IMG/VR virus record: IMGVR_UViG_3300023082_000032
Span: 1 to 27,759 of that record
Origin: a virus
Length of the DNA: 27,759 nucleotides
Strand: one strand, 5' to 3'
A program made the position numbers and the translations under genes. A model generated the notes under the pieces. It was not told the DNA's origin. It saw only the letters and a list, made by a program, of their open reading frames with translations, and did not search any database. Of the stretch, positions 15,450 to 21,644 are shown piece by piece. Each line of letters opens with the position of its first letter. Within the stretch, counting starts at the first letter, position 1.

Positions 15450-17357
15450 TTATCCTCGAGCGCGGCTGCGTGTGCCGCGTTGAACTGGTGCGCGACGAGC
15501 CCCCGCAAGTAGCTGCAGATCAAGGCCAAAGCGCTGCTGGCTGATACGAAGTGCCGCCAAGGCATAAACGAAGCAGTCGAGAGCCTCGTTTCGCCGACCT
15601 TTTGCGGTCCAGCGATAAACGCGTTTACCCTTTTCTATTTTCAGTTCCTTGGTTTCAGCGGTGAGCTGTTTCAGTTCGTCCTCGCCACAGATGTCGTTGT
15701 TGGCGGGTAGATGCACGCATCCCGGAACGGCCTCGCCGGCGGTGTTCGGCTGGATCTTCAAACGGCTGTAAATCAATTCTTTGGCGTTTTCCGTTCCGAC
15801 CTCAACCAGCCAGACCTTCTTCGCGTTGCGCGACTTCGGCCAGTTCGCAATCGGCTTGCCGGGGATGTTGGCGCCCTTCACAGGGATCACCCACATCTCG
15901 CCGTGGCGTCGGCTTTCGGCGTATACCTCATCGGTATAGTGGCCGCCGGAGTCCCAGCACCACCGTTCGACGCGCATCTTCGCGTTGTCGGCCCGGGTGT
16001 ACTGCTGCTGGATCTTCACACCGACCTTACGCCGAAGCTCCTCGCTGGCCGGATCGCCCATCAGCACCCACTTATCGACCAGCCAAGCTTCTTCACCAAC
16101 ACCGAAGGCCCAGACGCGGCCTTCGTATCGATCGTCCTGCGTATCGATGGAGCCCATCAGCGTCAGGCCGCGTGGCGGAACCTGCGCAAATACCTCGCGG
16201 CGCATGTAGAGCTGTTCCCAGTCGACCTTCTCGCCCTGGTCGTCTTCCCATGTTTCGCCGAGCGTGGTGTTGACGAAGGCAATCAGGTTTTCGCGGTTGT
16301 CCCTGACCTTGTCAAACTCGGTGACCATGTCGAGCCAGGTGGTGAAAGTGCTGTATGCCGTCCAGATGTGGAAGGTGACAACGCGCGGCGTACCCCGAAG
16401 CGTGTCATCTGGCGCGTACCAGTCGATGCCGTCGCGGGTCCAGATTCCGGATTTTTCGCAGATCCAGCGCCCGTTCCGGGCGGCCTCTACCATTTCGTGA
16501 TACCAGACCACGCACCCGCCGTGCTCGCAGGCGTACCAGGCTTGCGACACTTCACCGTGTTCGTTCTTCTCCCATTTGATGCCGAAGTCGCAATCCTTGC
16601 CGCCCCACTTTAAGTGTTGCTCTTTCGAGCAATGCGGACATGGAACGTGGTAACGGAGGAAATACGGCGATTCTTCGCCGGCCTTCTCGATCTGACAGGT
16701 GCCTTTGGTCTTGGGCGTCGATCCCCGGATGGATTTTGGGAACGTGGCGCCTTCAAGACGCTTGTCGCCGAGGAACGTCGGTGCGCCCTCGCCTTCCACG
16801 TTGGCTTCAAACTTTGACAGCTCATCGTAAATGACTTCGTCCGGGGATTTTTCCCGGTAATTCCGGCTCGCCTTACCGCCTAGGCACCAAAGCATCTTCG
16901 CGTTTTGAAAGCGCTTGGCGCTCAGCGAACTGTCACGGTGTTTCTTGCCGTGCCAGGGTGCGAGCTCCAGAAGCGTAGGCACGTCGCGAACCATCGTCTC
17001 CACGTGGCGCTTCATCAACTCTTCGGCGTCGGGATCGGTAGGACAAAAGCTCAGGACGTTGCGGCGTTTGTGCTGGATCTTGTAGCCGATGTTCGCCATC
17101 AACATCTTGGTGTAACCAACACGGGCAGACTTGATCAAGTTGATTACCCGGATCAGGTCATTGCCCATGGCGTTGAGGATCGCTACCTGAAAAGGGGCGG
17201 TTTCCCACTTCCCTTCCTGATAGGAAGACTCGGATGACAGGTAAAAATGGGTGTCTGCCCACTCGACCGCAGTCAGTGGCGGCTCTTTATAGAGCGCGCG
17301 CAGTCCTGCTTTGATCGCCTTTTGAAGGTCAATCAACCAAGGTTTCAAGATACTCAT
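15450..17357 (-). CDS. Terminase large subunit (gpA family)
   Basis: A protein of 635 residues from the ATG at 17357, similar to lambda gpA (641). A GTG eight codons upstream is an alternative, but the ATG has a better GGAA site before it. The ATPase region has the gpA-type Walker A variant 'K-S-A-R-V-G-Y-T-K' near residue 80 and the Walker B 'V-I-Y-D-E-L' near 175. A Cys-rich segment near 250-290 (C-P-H-C and others) looks metal-binding. The C-terminal nuclease half starts at 'M-G-S-I-D-T-Q-D-D-R'. This enzyme pumps DNA into the head and cuts at cos; gpA-type enzymes generally use cohesive ends. The gene overlaps the small subunit gene by 29 bases. Confidence 0.95.
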   Translation of the reverse strand: MSILKPWLIDLQKAIKAGLRALYKEPPLTAVEWADTHFYLSSESSYQEGKWETAPFQVAILNAMGNDLIRVINLIKSARVGYTKMLMANIGYKIQHKRRNVLSFCPTDPDAEELMKRHVETMVRDVPTLLELAPWHGKKHRDSSLSAKRFQNAKMLWCLGGKASRNYREKSPDEVIYDELSKFEANVEGEGAPTFLGDKRLEGATFPKSIRGSTPKTKGTCQIEKAGEESPYFLRYHVPCPHCSKEQHLKWGGKDCDFGIKWEKNEHGEVSQAWYACEHGGCVVWYHEMVEAARNGRWICEKSGIWTRDGIDWYAPDDTLRGTPRVVTFHIWTAYSTFTTWLDMVTEFDKVRDNRENLIAFVNTTLGETWEDDQGEKVDWEQLYMRREVFAQVPPRGLTLMGSIDTQDDRYEGRVWAFGVGEEAWLVDKWVLMGDPASEELRRKVGVKIQQQYTRADNAKMRVERWCWDSGGHYTDEVYAESRRHGEMWVIPVKGANIPGKPIANWPKSRNAKKVWLVEVGTENAKELIYSRLKIQPNTAGEAVPGCVHLPANNDICGEDELKQLTAETKELKIEKGKRVYRWTAKGRRNEALDCFVYALAALRISQQRFGLDLQLLAGARRAPVQRGTRSRARG

Positions 17358-17856
17358 CGAGGAATTCCGGTAATTGCTCACCGGAATCAGCGGCGAGGTT
17401 GCGCGCCAGGGCTATCTCGCGCTGTAAGGATTCGATGTGTCGTACATCGATCTCGGGGTGCTTGCGTTTGAGCTTGAGCGGGACGGTGTCGAGCAAAGAG
17501 CCGAGCTGCGCGGCAATCTTCGACAAAGCAAATATTGCGAAGCCGACCGGAACAAGCTGCTTGTCCGCAATCTCGTTCTTCTTTTCCTGCGCGATACGCT
17601 GGGCTGCCGTCAGGCCTTGGCGCTCGACCATCAGCTTGTATTCGATTAGCGGGTCGATACCGTCCGGAGTTTCGGACGCCGAATTTTTCTGTTCAGCCTG
17701 GGCAAGCCGGTTGTTCAAAATAGTTCGGACGTCGTAGAAGTTCTCCCGGCCAATCTTGGCGATGGATTCGACCTTCCACTTGTCGAAAGCTTGGACGGTA
17801 ATGCCAAGGCTTGCCGCCATTTGGCTCTTATTCAGCCAGTGAGGTTTGGGCTCCAT
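17329..17856 (-). CDS. Terminase small subunit (Nu1-like)
   Basis: A 175-residue protein, close to lambda Nu1 (181). It starts with a winged-helix DNA-binding segment: 'L-N-K-S-Q-M-A-A-S-L-G-I-T-V-Q-A-F-D-K-W' (residues 8-27). A helical oligomerisation region follows at about 75-160, and the acidic C-terminus 'L-P-E-F-L-D-E-Y-L-E-T-L' probably contacts the large subunit. It recognises phage DNA at the cos region and starts packaging. A strong GGAGGAGG site precedes the ATG. The 250 bases upstream are non-coding and carry repeats, as expected if they are its binding site. Confidence 0.9.
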   Translation of the reverse strand: MEPKPHWLNKSQMAASLGITVQAFDKWKVESIAKIGRENFYDVRTILNNRLAQAEQKNSASETPDGIDPLIEYKLMVERQGLTAAQRIAQEKKNEIADKQLVPVGFAIFALSKIAAQLGSLLDTVPLKLKRKHPEIDVRHIESLQREIALARNLAADSGEQLPEFLDEYLETLVD

Positions 17857-18108
17857 TTGCCTCCTCCATTGACGAGGCTGGGAGCTGCCGCGAGCCGGTT
17901 GGTGTTTAGTTGGTATTTCCGGGGGTCAAGTTGGTGTATTAAACGGCCAAAACCGCTCTATTCCGGCCCTTTCAGGCCAGCGACAATACAACAACCAACC
18001 CCCCTGAAAAAAAGTCATACATAGTTCAAAGTCGGGGCTCGAATTACCCTCACCCGAGGGGGGTGGGGGAAAGGACCCAGTGCACCACACTGGTGCAATG
18101 AGGCCGTT
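17857..18108. other. Probable cos region (non-coding)
   Basis: This 252-base stretch upstream of the terminase small subunit holds no convincing reading frame. It contains three helically phased GTTGGT repeats with a fourth inverted copy, G/C-rich inverted repeats at 18047-18060 (CCCTC-ACCC-GAGGG) and a 7-bp palindrome at 18081-18097 (TGCACCA-CAC-TGGTGCA). In lambda the order is cosQ, cosN, cosB, Nu1 gene, so cosN is expected in the right part here and cosB in the left part. I cannot place the nick sites by eye. Confidence 0.6.
17898..17937. repeat. Three phased GTTGGTRT repeats, candidate terminase binding sites
   Basis: Plus-strand copies are GTTGGTGT at 17898, GTTGGTAT at 17909 and GTTGGTGT at 17930. 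The spacings are 11 and 21 bases, one and two helical turns, so all face the same side. An inverted relative, ACAACCAAC, lies at 17991-17999. This resembles the R-site layout of lambda cosB, although the base sequence differs. Confidence 0.55.
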
Positions 18109-18834
18109 TCACCGACGCCGCGTCGCCACGGCACGTTCAAACGCCTTGGCGAATTGAATAGGCAACTGTTCATTTGCCTCCCGCTCGCCGATGCCGAAGA
18201 AGTCGAGCGCCTTCGAGTAGCCGGGCTTGCTGATGAACGCAATCAGGATCTGCACCTGAGCGCGCTTGGTCCCAGTTCTCTCAGCGATGCCTATAGGCTC
18301 GCTACCTCGGCGCATGACGAAGTAACGCGTGCGATTGCCAGCACTCCGCTTGCTATCCGTGCTGTTCTGATGCCTATCACCTTGAGCCCCAAGACCAGAC
18401 AGGATCTTCTGGAGCTGACCGCGCCCGATGTTGCCGTAGCTGTCGAGCTTCATGCCCGCACCAGGTACGACGAACTTCCCCTCAGGAAGAATGCCGCGTG
18501 CGCGCAACAGCGCCTCGCTGCGCTTGTGGCTGCGATCACCGCCATACACTTCAGGCGTAAGCCAGCGTGTGGCCGGGGCCGCGCCGTCTGCCTCATCCTT
18601 GATCCAAACCCGCGCTTCCATCTTCTGCTTGGTCGCCGGTATGAGCCTGAGGCTGTCGAGCGTGTAAGGCGTTGGCCTGTCGAACACTGTCCGCATTTCA
18701 CCGACCAATCGTTCCTTGATCAGCTTGGCCGTCTCAGTAAGGGCGAGGACAGTAGCGAACGGGATCTGGTTACGCTCAATGTCCGTCAGCTCTGCGAGAT
18801 TGTCGGCAAGCCCTGACGTCTGCACACGGATCAT
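18109..18834 (-). CDS. Phage structural/assembly protein upstream of cos (minor tail-like)
   Basis: A 241-residue protein with a GAGGA ribosome binding site. It starts with a helical region containing 'R-N-Q-I-P-F-A-T-V-L-A-L-T-E-T-A' and continues 'V-F-D-R-P-T-P-Y-T-L-D-S-L', 'P-A-T-K' and 'V-Y-G-G-D-R'. The middle has 'L-D-S-Y-G-N-I-G-R-G-Q-L' and the end is basic. The pattern of an N-terminal helix around 'P-F-A-x-x-x-A-L-x-x-T-A' is shared with minor tail Z-like and neck proteins, so I suspect a tail completion or neck role. The location before terminase rather than between FII and the tail genes is unusual. The assignment is weak. Confidence 0.6.
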   Translation of the reverse strand: MIRVQTSGLADNLAELTDIERNQIPFATVLALTETAKLIKERLVGEMRTVFDRPTPYTLDSLRLIPATKQKMEARVWIKDEADGAAPATRWLTPEVYGGDRSHKRSEALLRARGILPEGKFVVPGAGMKLDSYGNIGRGQLQKILSGLGAQGDRHQNSTDSKRSAGNRTRYFVMRRGSEPIGIAERTGTKRAQVQILIAFISKPGYSKALDFFGIGEREANEQLPIQFAKAFERAVATRRR

Positions 18835-18843
18835 TGGGCGTCC

Positions 18844-18975
18844 TCACTCAACGGTGCAGCCAGGCCAGATGGATTGGGCTAATGCCAAGGCGGCAGCGTG
18901 GTCGCGATCTTCTTGCATGATCATTGGAAAGGGCTTGTAGCCCGGGGCTGTGACATACCAACTCTTCTTGGTCAA
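18844..18975 (-). CDS. 43-residue conserved-looking small protein
   Basis: This short gene fills the gap between the coiled-coil membrane gene and the following structural gene. It begins with TTG overlapping the upstream TGA (TTGA) and ends nine bases before the next ATG. The product, with 'S-W-Y-V-T-A-P-G-Y-K-P-F-P-M' near the start and 'D-H-A-A-A-L-A-L-A-Q-S-I-W-P' near the end, is clearly protein-like: two aromatic-rich strands followed by an amphipathic helix. I recall similar short proteins in Pseudomonas prophages but know no function. Confidence 0.75.
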   Translation of the reverse strand: MTKKSWYVTAPGYKPFPMIMQEDRDHAAALALAQSIWPGCTVE

Positions 18976-19310
18976 GGCAACTGCCGTTCTACGGCCTCGC
19001 TTACCTTGTCCGCAGCCTTGCTGGCGACACCAGCAGCTTCAACGGCAGCACCTGATGCTTCCTGCACCTTCGCGGCTGCTTCCTGAGTGCTCTCCGCGAG
19101 TTTGGTTAAGCGAAGATCACGCTTGCCCATCGCAGCGTCATAGGCGTCACGCACCTCGGCGAGCTGTTTAGCCTGATAGCTGTTCGTTGCCCACACGCCT
19201 GCTTGAAACCCCAGCGTGAGACCGCCGACCACCAACAGTATTGCAATGACCCACACCTCTACTCTTTTCCACCAGTGCCGGGCGATGAAGTTGATTGCAC
19301 ATCTGTCCAT
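18972..19310 (-). CDS. Membrane-anchored helical protein, possible Rz-type spanin
   Basis: A 112-residue protein. A short basic N-terminus (to about residue 16) is followed by one strong membrane segment at about 17-40 and then a long Ala/Glu/Lys-rich helix to the end. The likely topology is N-in with a periplasmic helix. This is the layout of the inner-membrane spanin Rz, but no matching Rz1 lipoprotein frame was recognised inside it, and it is shorter than lambda Rz (153). Its start overlaps the preceding gene stop (TGATG). The position between the late promoter and terminase genes agrees with a lysis cassette. Other membrane-anchored roles remain possible. Confidence 0.65.
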   Translation of the reverse strand: MDRCAINFIARHWWKRVEVWVIAILLVVGGLTLGFQAGVWATNSYQAKQLAEVRDAYDAAMGKRDLRLTKLAESTQEAAAKVQEASGAAVEAAGVASKAADKVSEAVERQLP

Positions 19311-19681
19311 CAGTTGTTGCCTCCGGAGGCTGGCCGCAGACGCGCAATTTCTGCGCTCTGGCTGGCTACCCGCTCAGTGAGTTGTGCAACCTGGCTGGTA
19401 AGGGCTTCAATCTTTCCCTCCATTCGTCCTACTGCGGCAGCAAGTTCGTTGCGCTCTTTCGCGAATTGATCAGCGCGGGCCTCGGCCGCGTTAGCGCGGG
19501 TTCGTTCCGAATCCAGCAGTTCGTTGAGGCGACGCACAGTGCCGATGTCGGCATTGTCCATCGCGCGGTCTGTGGCGTCCTTTGACAGGAATTTACGTAG
19601 CCACAAGAAACCGCCGAGCAAGACTGTCCCAGTGCCGCCCAGCCAGGTAGCTGTGCCTGGGCCAAGATCGGTCGGGTCCAT
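19310..19681 (-). CDS. Single-TM coiled-coil protein, first gene of the late operon
   Basis: A 123-residue protein from the second of two adjacent ATG codons; GAGG is only two bases from the first ATG but five from the second. A Gly-rich hydrophobic segment (about residues 10-30, 'W-L-G-G-T-G-T-V-L-L-G-G-F-L-W-L') is the only membrane span. A long charged heptad-like coiled coil follows (about 40-110), and the C-terminus is polar. Being first after the presumed late promoter, it could be a holin-type or lysis-timing protein, but one TM plus a long cytoplasmic coiled coil is not a standard holin. The function is open. Confidence 0.65.
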   Translation of the reverse strand: MDPTDLGPGTATWLGGTGTVLLGGFLWLRKFLSKDATDRAMDNADIGTVRRLNELLDSERTRANAAEARADQFAKERNELAAAVGRMEGKIEALTSQVAQLTERVASQSAEIARLRPASGGNN

Positions 19682-19735
19682 CATTACCTCGAAATAAAGG
19701 GCTGCCTAGGTGAAGGGCAAGGCGGAGTAGTTTGA

Positions 19736-19750
19736 GATGGCATTGCCATC
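19736..19750. repeat. 15-bp palindrome in the late leader
   Basis: The sequence GATGGCA-T-TGCCATC is a perfect 7-bp inverted repeat with one central base. It lies in the untranslated leader of the late operon, between the terminators and the first late gene. It might be an operator or a small RNA hairpin. There is no T run, so it is not an intrinsic terminator. Confidence 0.45.
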
Positions 19751-19790
19751 ACTCCCCGCTTGGAAGAAAGGGCGTGGAAGGGCAGAAACG

Positions 19791-19814
19791 AAAAAACCCC
19801 GGCAAATGCCGAGG
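19791..19814 (-). terminator. Second leader terminator (tR'-like)
   Basis: In minus-strand sense the stem CCTCGGC/GCCGGGG (seven pairs, one of them G-T) with a four-base loop is followed by six T. It lies about 70-95 bases downstream of the predicted late transcription start and would stop unmodified polymerase before the lysis and packaging genes. Confidence 0.85.
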
Positions 19815-19837
19815 CTTCGGTGACCACAGAGAGTAGA

Positions 19838-19860
19838 AAACCCAACTTAAAGTCGGGTTT
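19838..19860 (-). terminator. First leader hairpin/terminator (tR'-like)
   Basis: In minus-strand sense AAACCCGAC pairs with GTTGGGTTT (nine pairs, one G-T) around a five-base loop, and a short TTTTC run overlaps the stem end. It starts about 25 bases after the predicted late start. With the stronger terminator behind it, it forms a tandem block. Confidence 0.7.
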
Positions 19861-19890
19861 CGCGCTCGTAAATACCGCAAAGTAGCAGAA

Positions 19891-19919
19891 AATATACTGG
19901 ACAACCCCGGGGCTGTCTA
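19891..19919 (-). promoter_or_regulatory. Predicted late promoter (pR'-like)
   Basis: Minus-strand sequence shows TAGACA (5/6 match to TTGACA), exactly 17 bases, and TATATT (5/6 match to TATAAT). The -35 box overlaps the stop codon of the DUF2971 gene. The spacer contains the palindrome CCCCGGGG, a possible site for the antiterminator, since lambda Q binds between the -35 and -10 boxes. Transcription would begin near 19884 and meet two terminators before any gene. Confidence 0.75.
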
Positions 19920-20750
19920 CTGCAGCACAAGCTTTCTCCGCTCAACGTCAAACGACTCTCGAGATATCTGAGTTTCGAAACATTGCAACCCAAACTTGTT
20001 TCCTGCTGCTAGCACATCAGTTTTCAACTGCAACGACGCACGATTGCCGACAATTATTTCAGTCATAGCATCAAAGGGGATTTGAAATAAAGCGACAGGA
20101 TATGGCGCTGCATCAATAGTCTTGTCCGCTTTGTCAAGCAATGCGACCATTCGCTCCTCCTTTTCATATTCCCAATCCAATGATTTTGTCAGCAGCACCT
20201 CATAAGATTCTTCGTCTGTAAATCGAGTAACCTTGATCTTCGTGCGATGAGCTGAATACATCACTTGAGTAATCTGACCACGGTCATTTATGTGGTTTGG
20301 ATCGCCACGAAAGTATGGATGCTCGCGATTGAATCCGATACAGAACCCTGCGTACGACCTCGCGTAATGAGACCACATAAGGGCACTGTCCCAGCGGCTG
20401 CTCAAAGAAAGAATACCGATTCTGCTGTTCATCCTCAGTTCTGAAGTTCGCATGAACCGTTCTCTTATGCCGGGCATATTTTGGCGCAAAATTTTTTCCG
20501 TCTGGGCCCATTCTTTACAAGCAGTCTTATCCTTGAGCCTTCTTTCTATCCGCGAATCGCCCGGCGCCGGCGCATGCCGTGCAAACAGCTCAGACTTCGC
20601 CCGCACCAAAGCCTCATGCTCAAGATTTTCAGGAAATGATGGCAGACATTCATACGGATCGTTGAGTGCGCCTGGTGGAGTGAAGCGAATCAGGCCGTCA
20701 ACCAAGAAACTGGATCTGTCAGCGTCGAGATACTTATAAACAAATGTCAT
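19917..20750 (-). CDS. DUF2971 family protein (probable moron)
   Basis: A 277-residue soluble protein with the marks of DUF2971: an N-terminal 'V-Y-K-Y-L' followed by 'I-R-F-T-P-P-G-A-L-N-D-P-Y-E' (residues 21-34), and a central 'M-W-S-H-Y-A-R-S-Y-A-G-F-C-I-G-F' (125-140). The conserved His and aromatic residues suggest an enzyme, but no reaction is established to my knowledge. Codon use and GC are lower than in the flanking phage genes. The start overlaps the Q gene by 17 bases, and the late promoter begins at its stop codon. It is therefore wedged between the antiterminator and its target. Accessory genes at this site often serve the lysogen, for example in defence or exclusion; that is a hypothesis. 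Confidence 0.8.
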   Translation of the reverse strand: MTFVYKYLDADRSSFLVDGLIRFTPPGALNDPYECLPSFPENLEHEALVRAKSELFARHAPAPGDSRIERRLKDKTACKEWAQTEKILRQNMPGIRERFMRTSELRMNSRIGILSLSSRWDSALMWSHYARSYAGFCIGFNREHPYFRGDPNHINDRGQITQVMYSAHRTKIKVTRFTDEESYEVLLTKSLDWEYEKEERMVALLDKADKTIDAAPYPVALFQIPFDAMTEIIVGNRASLQLKTDVLAAGNKFGLQCFETQISRESFDVERRKLVLQ

Positions 20751-21156
20751 CGTGCGTCTTTCCTTGAACGGTCGCTACGGGGTGTACTGATCTAACGCCT
20801 AGAACAAGGCAACTATTCAGGCGCTTTGATTCTAAAGCGCCGTCTAGCCACGCGATACCGGCTTTCCAGAGCTGCCGCGTCTTTTCTTCACCGAATCCCA
20901 ACTTTTTGCCGACACCTGACAGGGCGGTGTCCCGCGAGGTGTAATAGCTGATAACGACATTGCCGGACTCCGGGTAGCGATTGCGCAGCCGGCCAATTAA
21001 GCGATCAATCAGCAGCGCTTCATCATCTGTAATCATCGGCTCAGCGATGTCGTTCTCGCGTGACGCGCAGCAGGACACGCCCGAACCCAGCACGACCCAG
21101 CGGCCCCAATGCTCGAGCAAATTTTCAACACTACGCTCGTTCATCCGAATGATCAT
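20734..21156 (-). CDS. Antitermination protein Q-like
   Basis: A 140-residue protein. Its N-terminus 'S-V-E-N-L-L-E-H-W-G-R-W' and the later 'C-C-A-S-R-E' and 'A-L-L-I-D-R-L-I-G-R-L' agree with the phage Q antiterminator family found in D3-like and lambdoid phages. The helix 'A-L-S-G-V-G-K-K-L-G-F-G-E-E-K-T-R-Q-L-W' (about 82-101) looks like a helix-turn-helix. Such proteins load on RNA polymerase at the late promoter and let it pass terminators. The promoter and two terminators some 800 bases downstream are the expected target. The last 30 residues, after 'W-L-D-G-A-L-E', do not look like the family and run into the DUF2971 start, so this end may have been changed by insertion of that gene. 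An internal ATG four codons later is an alternative start. Confidence 0.8.
   Translation of the reverse strand: MIIRMNERSVENLLEHWGRWVVLGSGVSCCASRENDIAEPMITDDEALLIDRLIGRLRNRYPESGNVVISYYTSRDTALSGVGKKLGFGEEKTRQLWKAGIAWLDGALESKRLNSCLVLGVRSVHPVATVQGKTHDDICL
20820..20841. repeat. Perfect inverted repeat near the 3' end of the Q gene
   Basis: GGCGCTTT and AAAGCGCC are perfect 8-bp arms around a six-base loop. They lie just where the family-like part of Q ends. There is no T run after either arm. It may mark an old gene end or a recombination junction beside the inserted DUF2971 gene. Confidence 0.5.
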
Positions 21157-21159
21157 CGC

Positions 21160-21474
21160 TCAATCCCCTGTGAAGTTCGATCCACCAGCACCGCGGCGGT
21201 TATTATGTTCATAATCCTGATGGGCTCCGCCGATGGGTTGGCGCGCCCGGGCTAGCTCGGCCATCGTATTGCGCAACCTCATGCTCAGTTGCTGGACCAT
21301 CACACCAACGGGCAAGGCGTCACCCGTCGCGGCGCATACCCAGCCCGACGCATTGCAGGCTTCGCAATCGATCTGATGGAACATGCCGCTGGTGACTGTG
21401 GTGCCCCGACAGATGCCGCACTCCATCAGTCGCATCAGTTCTTTCCGAAAGGCTGGTCCGTGACTCTTCTTCAT
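21160..21474 (-). CDS. Small Cys-cluster (zinc-binding) protein upstream of Q
   Basis: A 104-residue protein from the ATG at 21474, fixed by an ATGA overlap with the preceding 57-residue gene. Residues about 17-45 hold two DnaJ-like half sites, C-x2-C-x-G and C-x2-C-x-A-S-G, so it probably binds one zinc ion. The rest is a basic helix and a Gly/Asn/Arg-rich tail. It ends three bases before the Q start. Small zinc-finger proteins are common between replication genes and Q in lambdoid phages, often without known function. A DNA, RNA or protein contact is likely. Confidence 0.7.
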   Translation of the reverse strand: MKKSHGPAFRKELMRLMECGICRGTTVTSGMFHQIDCEACNASGWVCAATGDALPVGVMVQQLSMRLRNTMAELARARQPIGGAHQDYEHNNRRGAGGSNFTGD

Positions 21475-21644
21475 CGTGGACCCCGACCTTTCTTTTGACG
21501 CAGCCATGGGCGGGGAGTCGAGGCAACAGATCGGCCGATGTGCCAGCCATCAACAGCCCTGGCAGCACCAAGCAGCGATTGGGAAAGCCCACCATTGGCC
21601 CAGGCCAGCGAGGCGATCAGGAGAACGTTTCGACCCGTTTTCAT
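21471..21644 (-). CDS. 57-residue protein linking integrase and Cys-cluster genes
   Basis: This frame starts with ATG overlapping the integrase TGA (ATGA) and stops with TGA overlapping the next ATG (ATGA). Such exact joining on both sides, in a chain where all neighbours do the same, supports a real gene. The product has a hydrophobic N-terminal segment (residues about 7-30, 'V-L-L-I-A-S-L-A-W-A') and a very basic C-terminus (R-Q-K-K-G-R-G-P-R). It may be a small membrane or secreted protein. No family was recognised. Confidence 0.65.
   Translation of the reverse strand: MKTGRNVLLIASLAWANGGLSQSLLGAARAVDGWHIGRSVASTPRPWLRQKKGRGPR

Noticed and set aside
15711-16613. A 300-codon open frame on the plus strand
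   Set aside because: It lies opposite the terminase large subunit and results from GC-rich codon use. It has no ribosome binding site and no protein-like pattern.
18081-18097. Palindrome as intrinsic terminator
   Set aside because: The stem is good but neither side is followed by a T run. It is kept as part of the presumed cos region.
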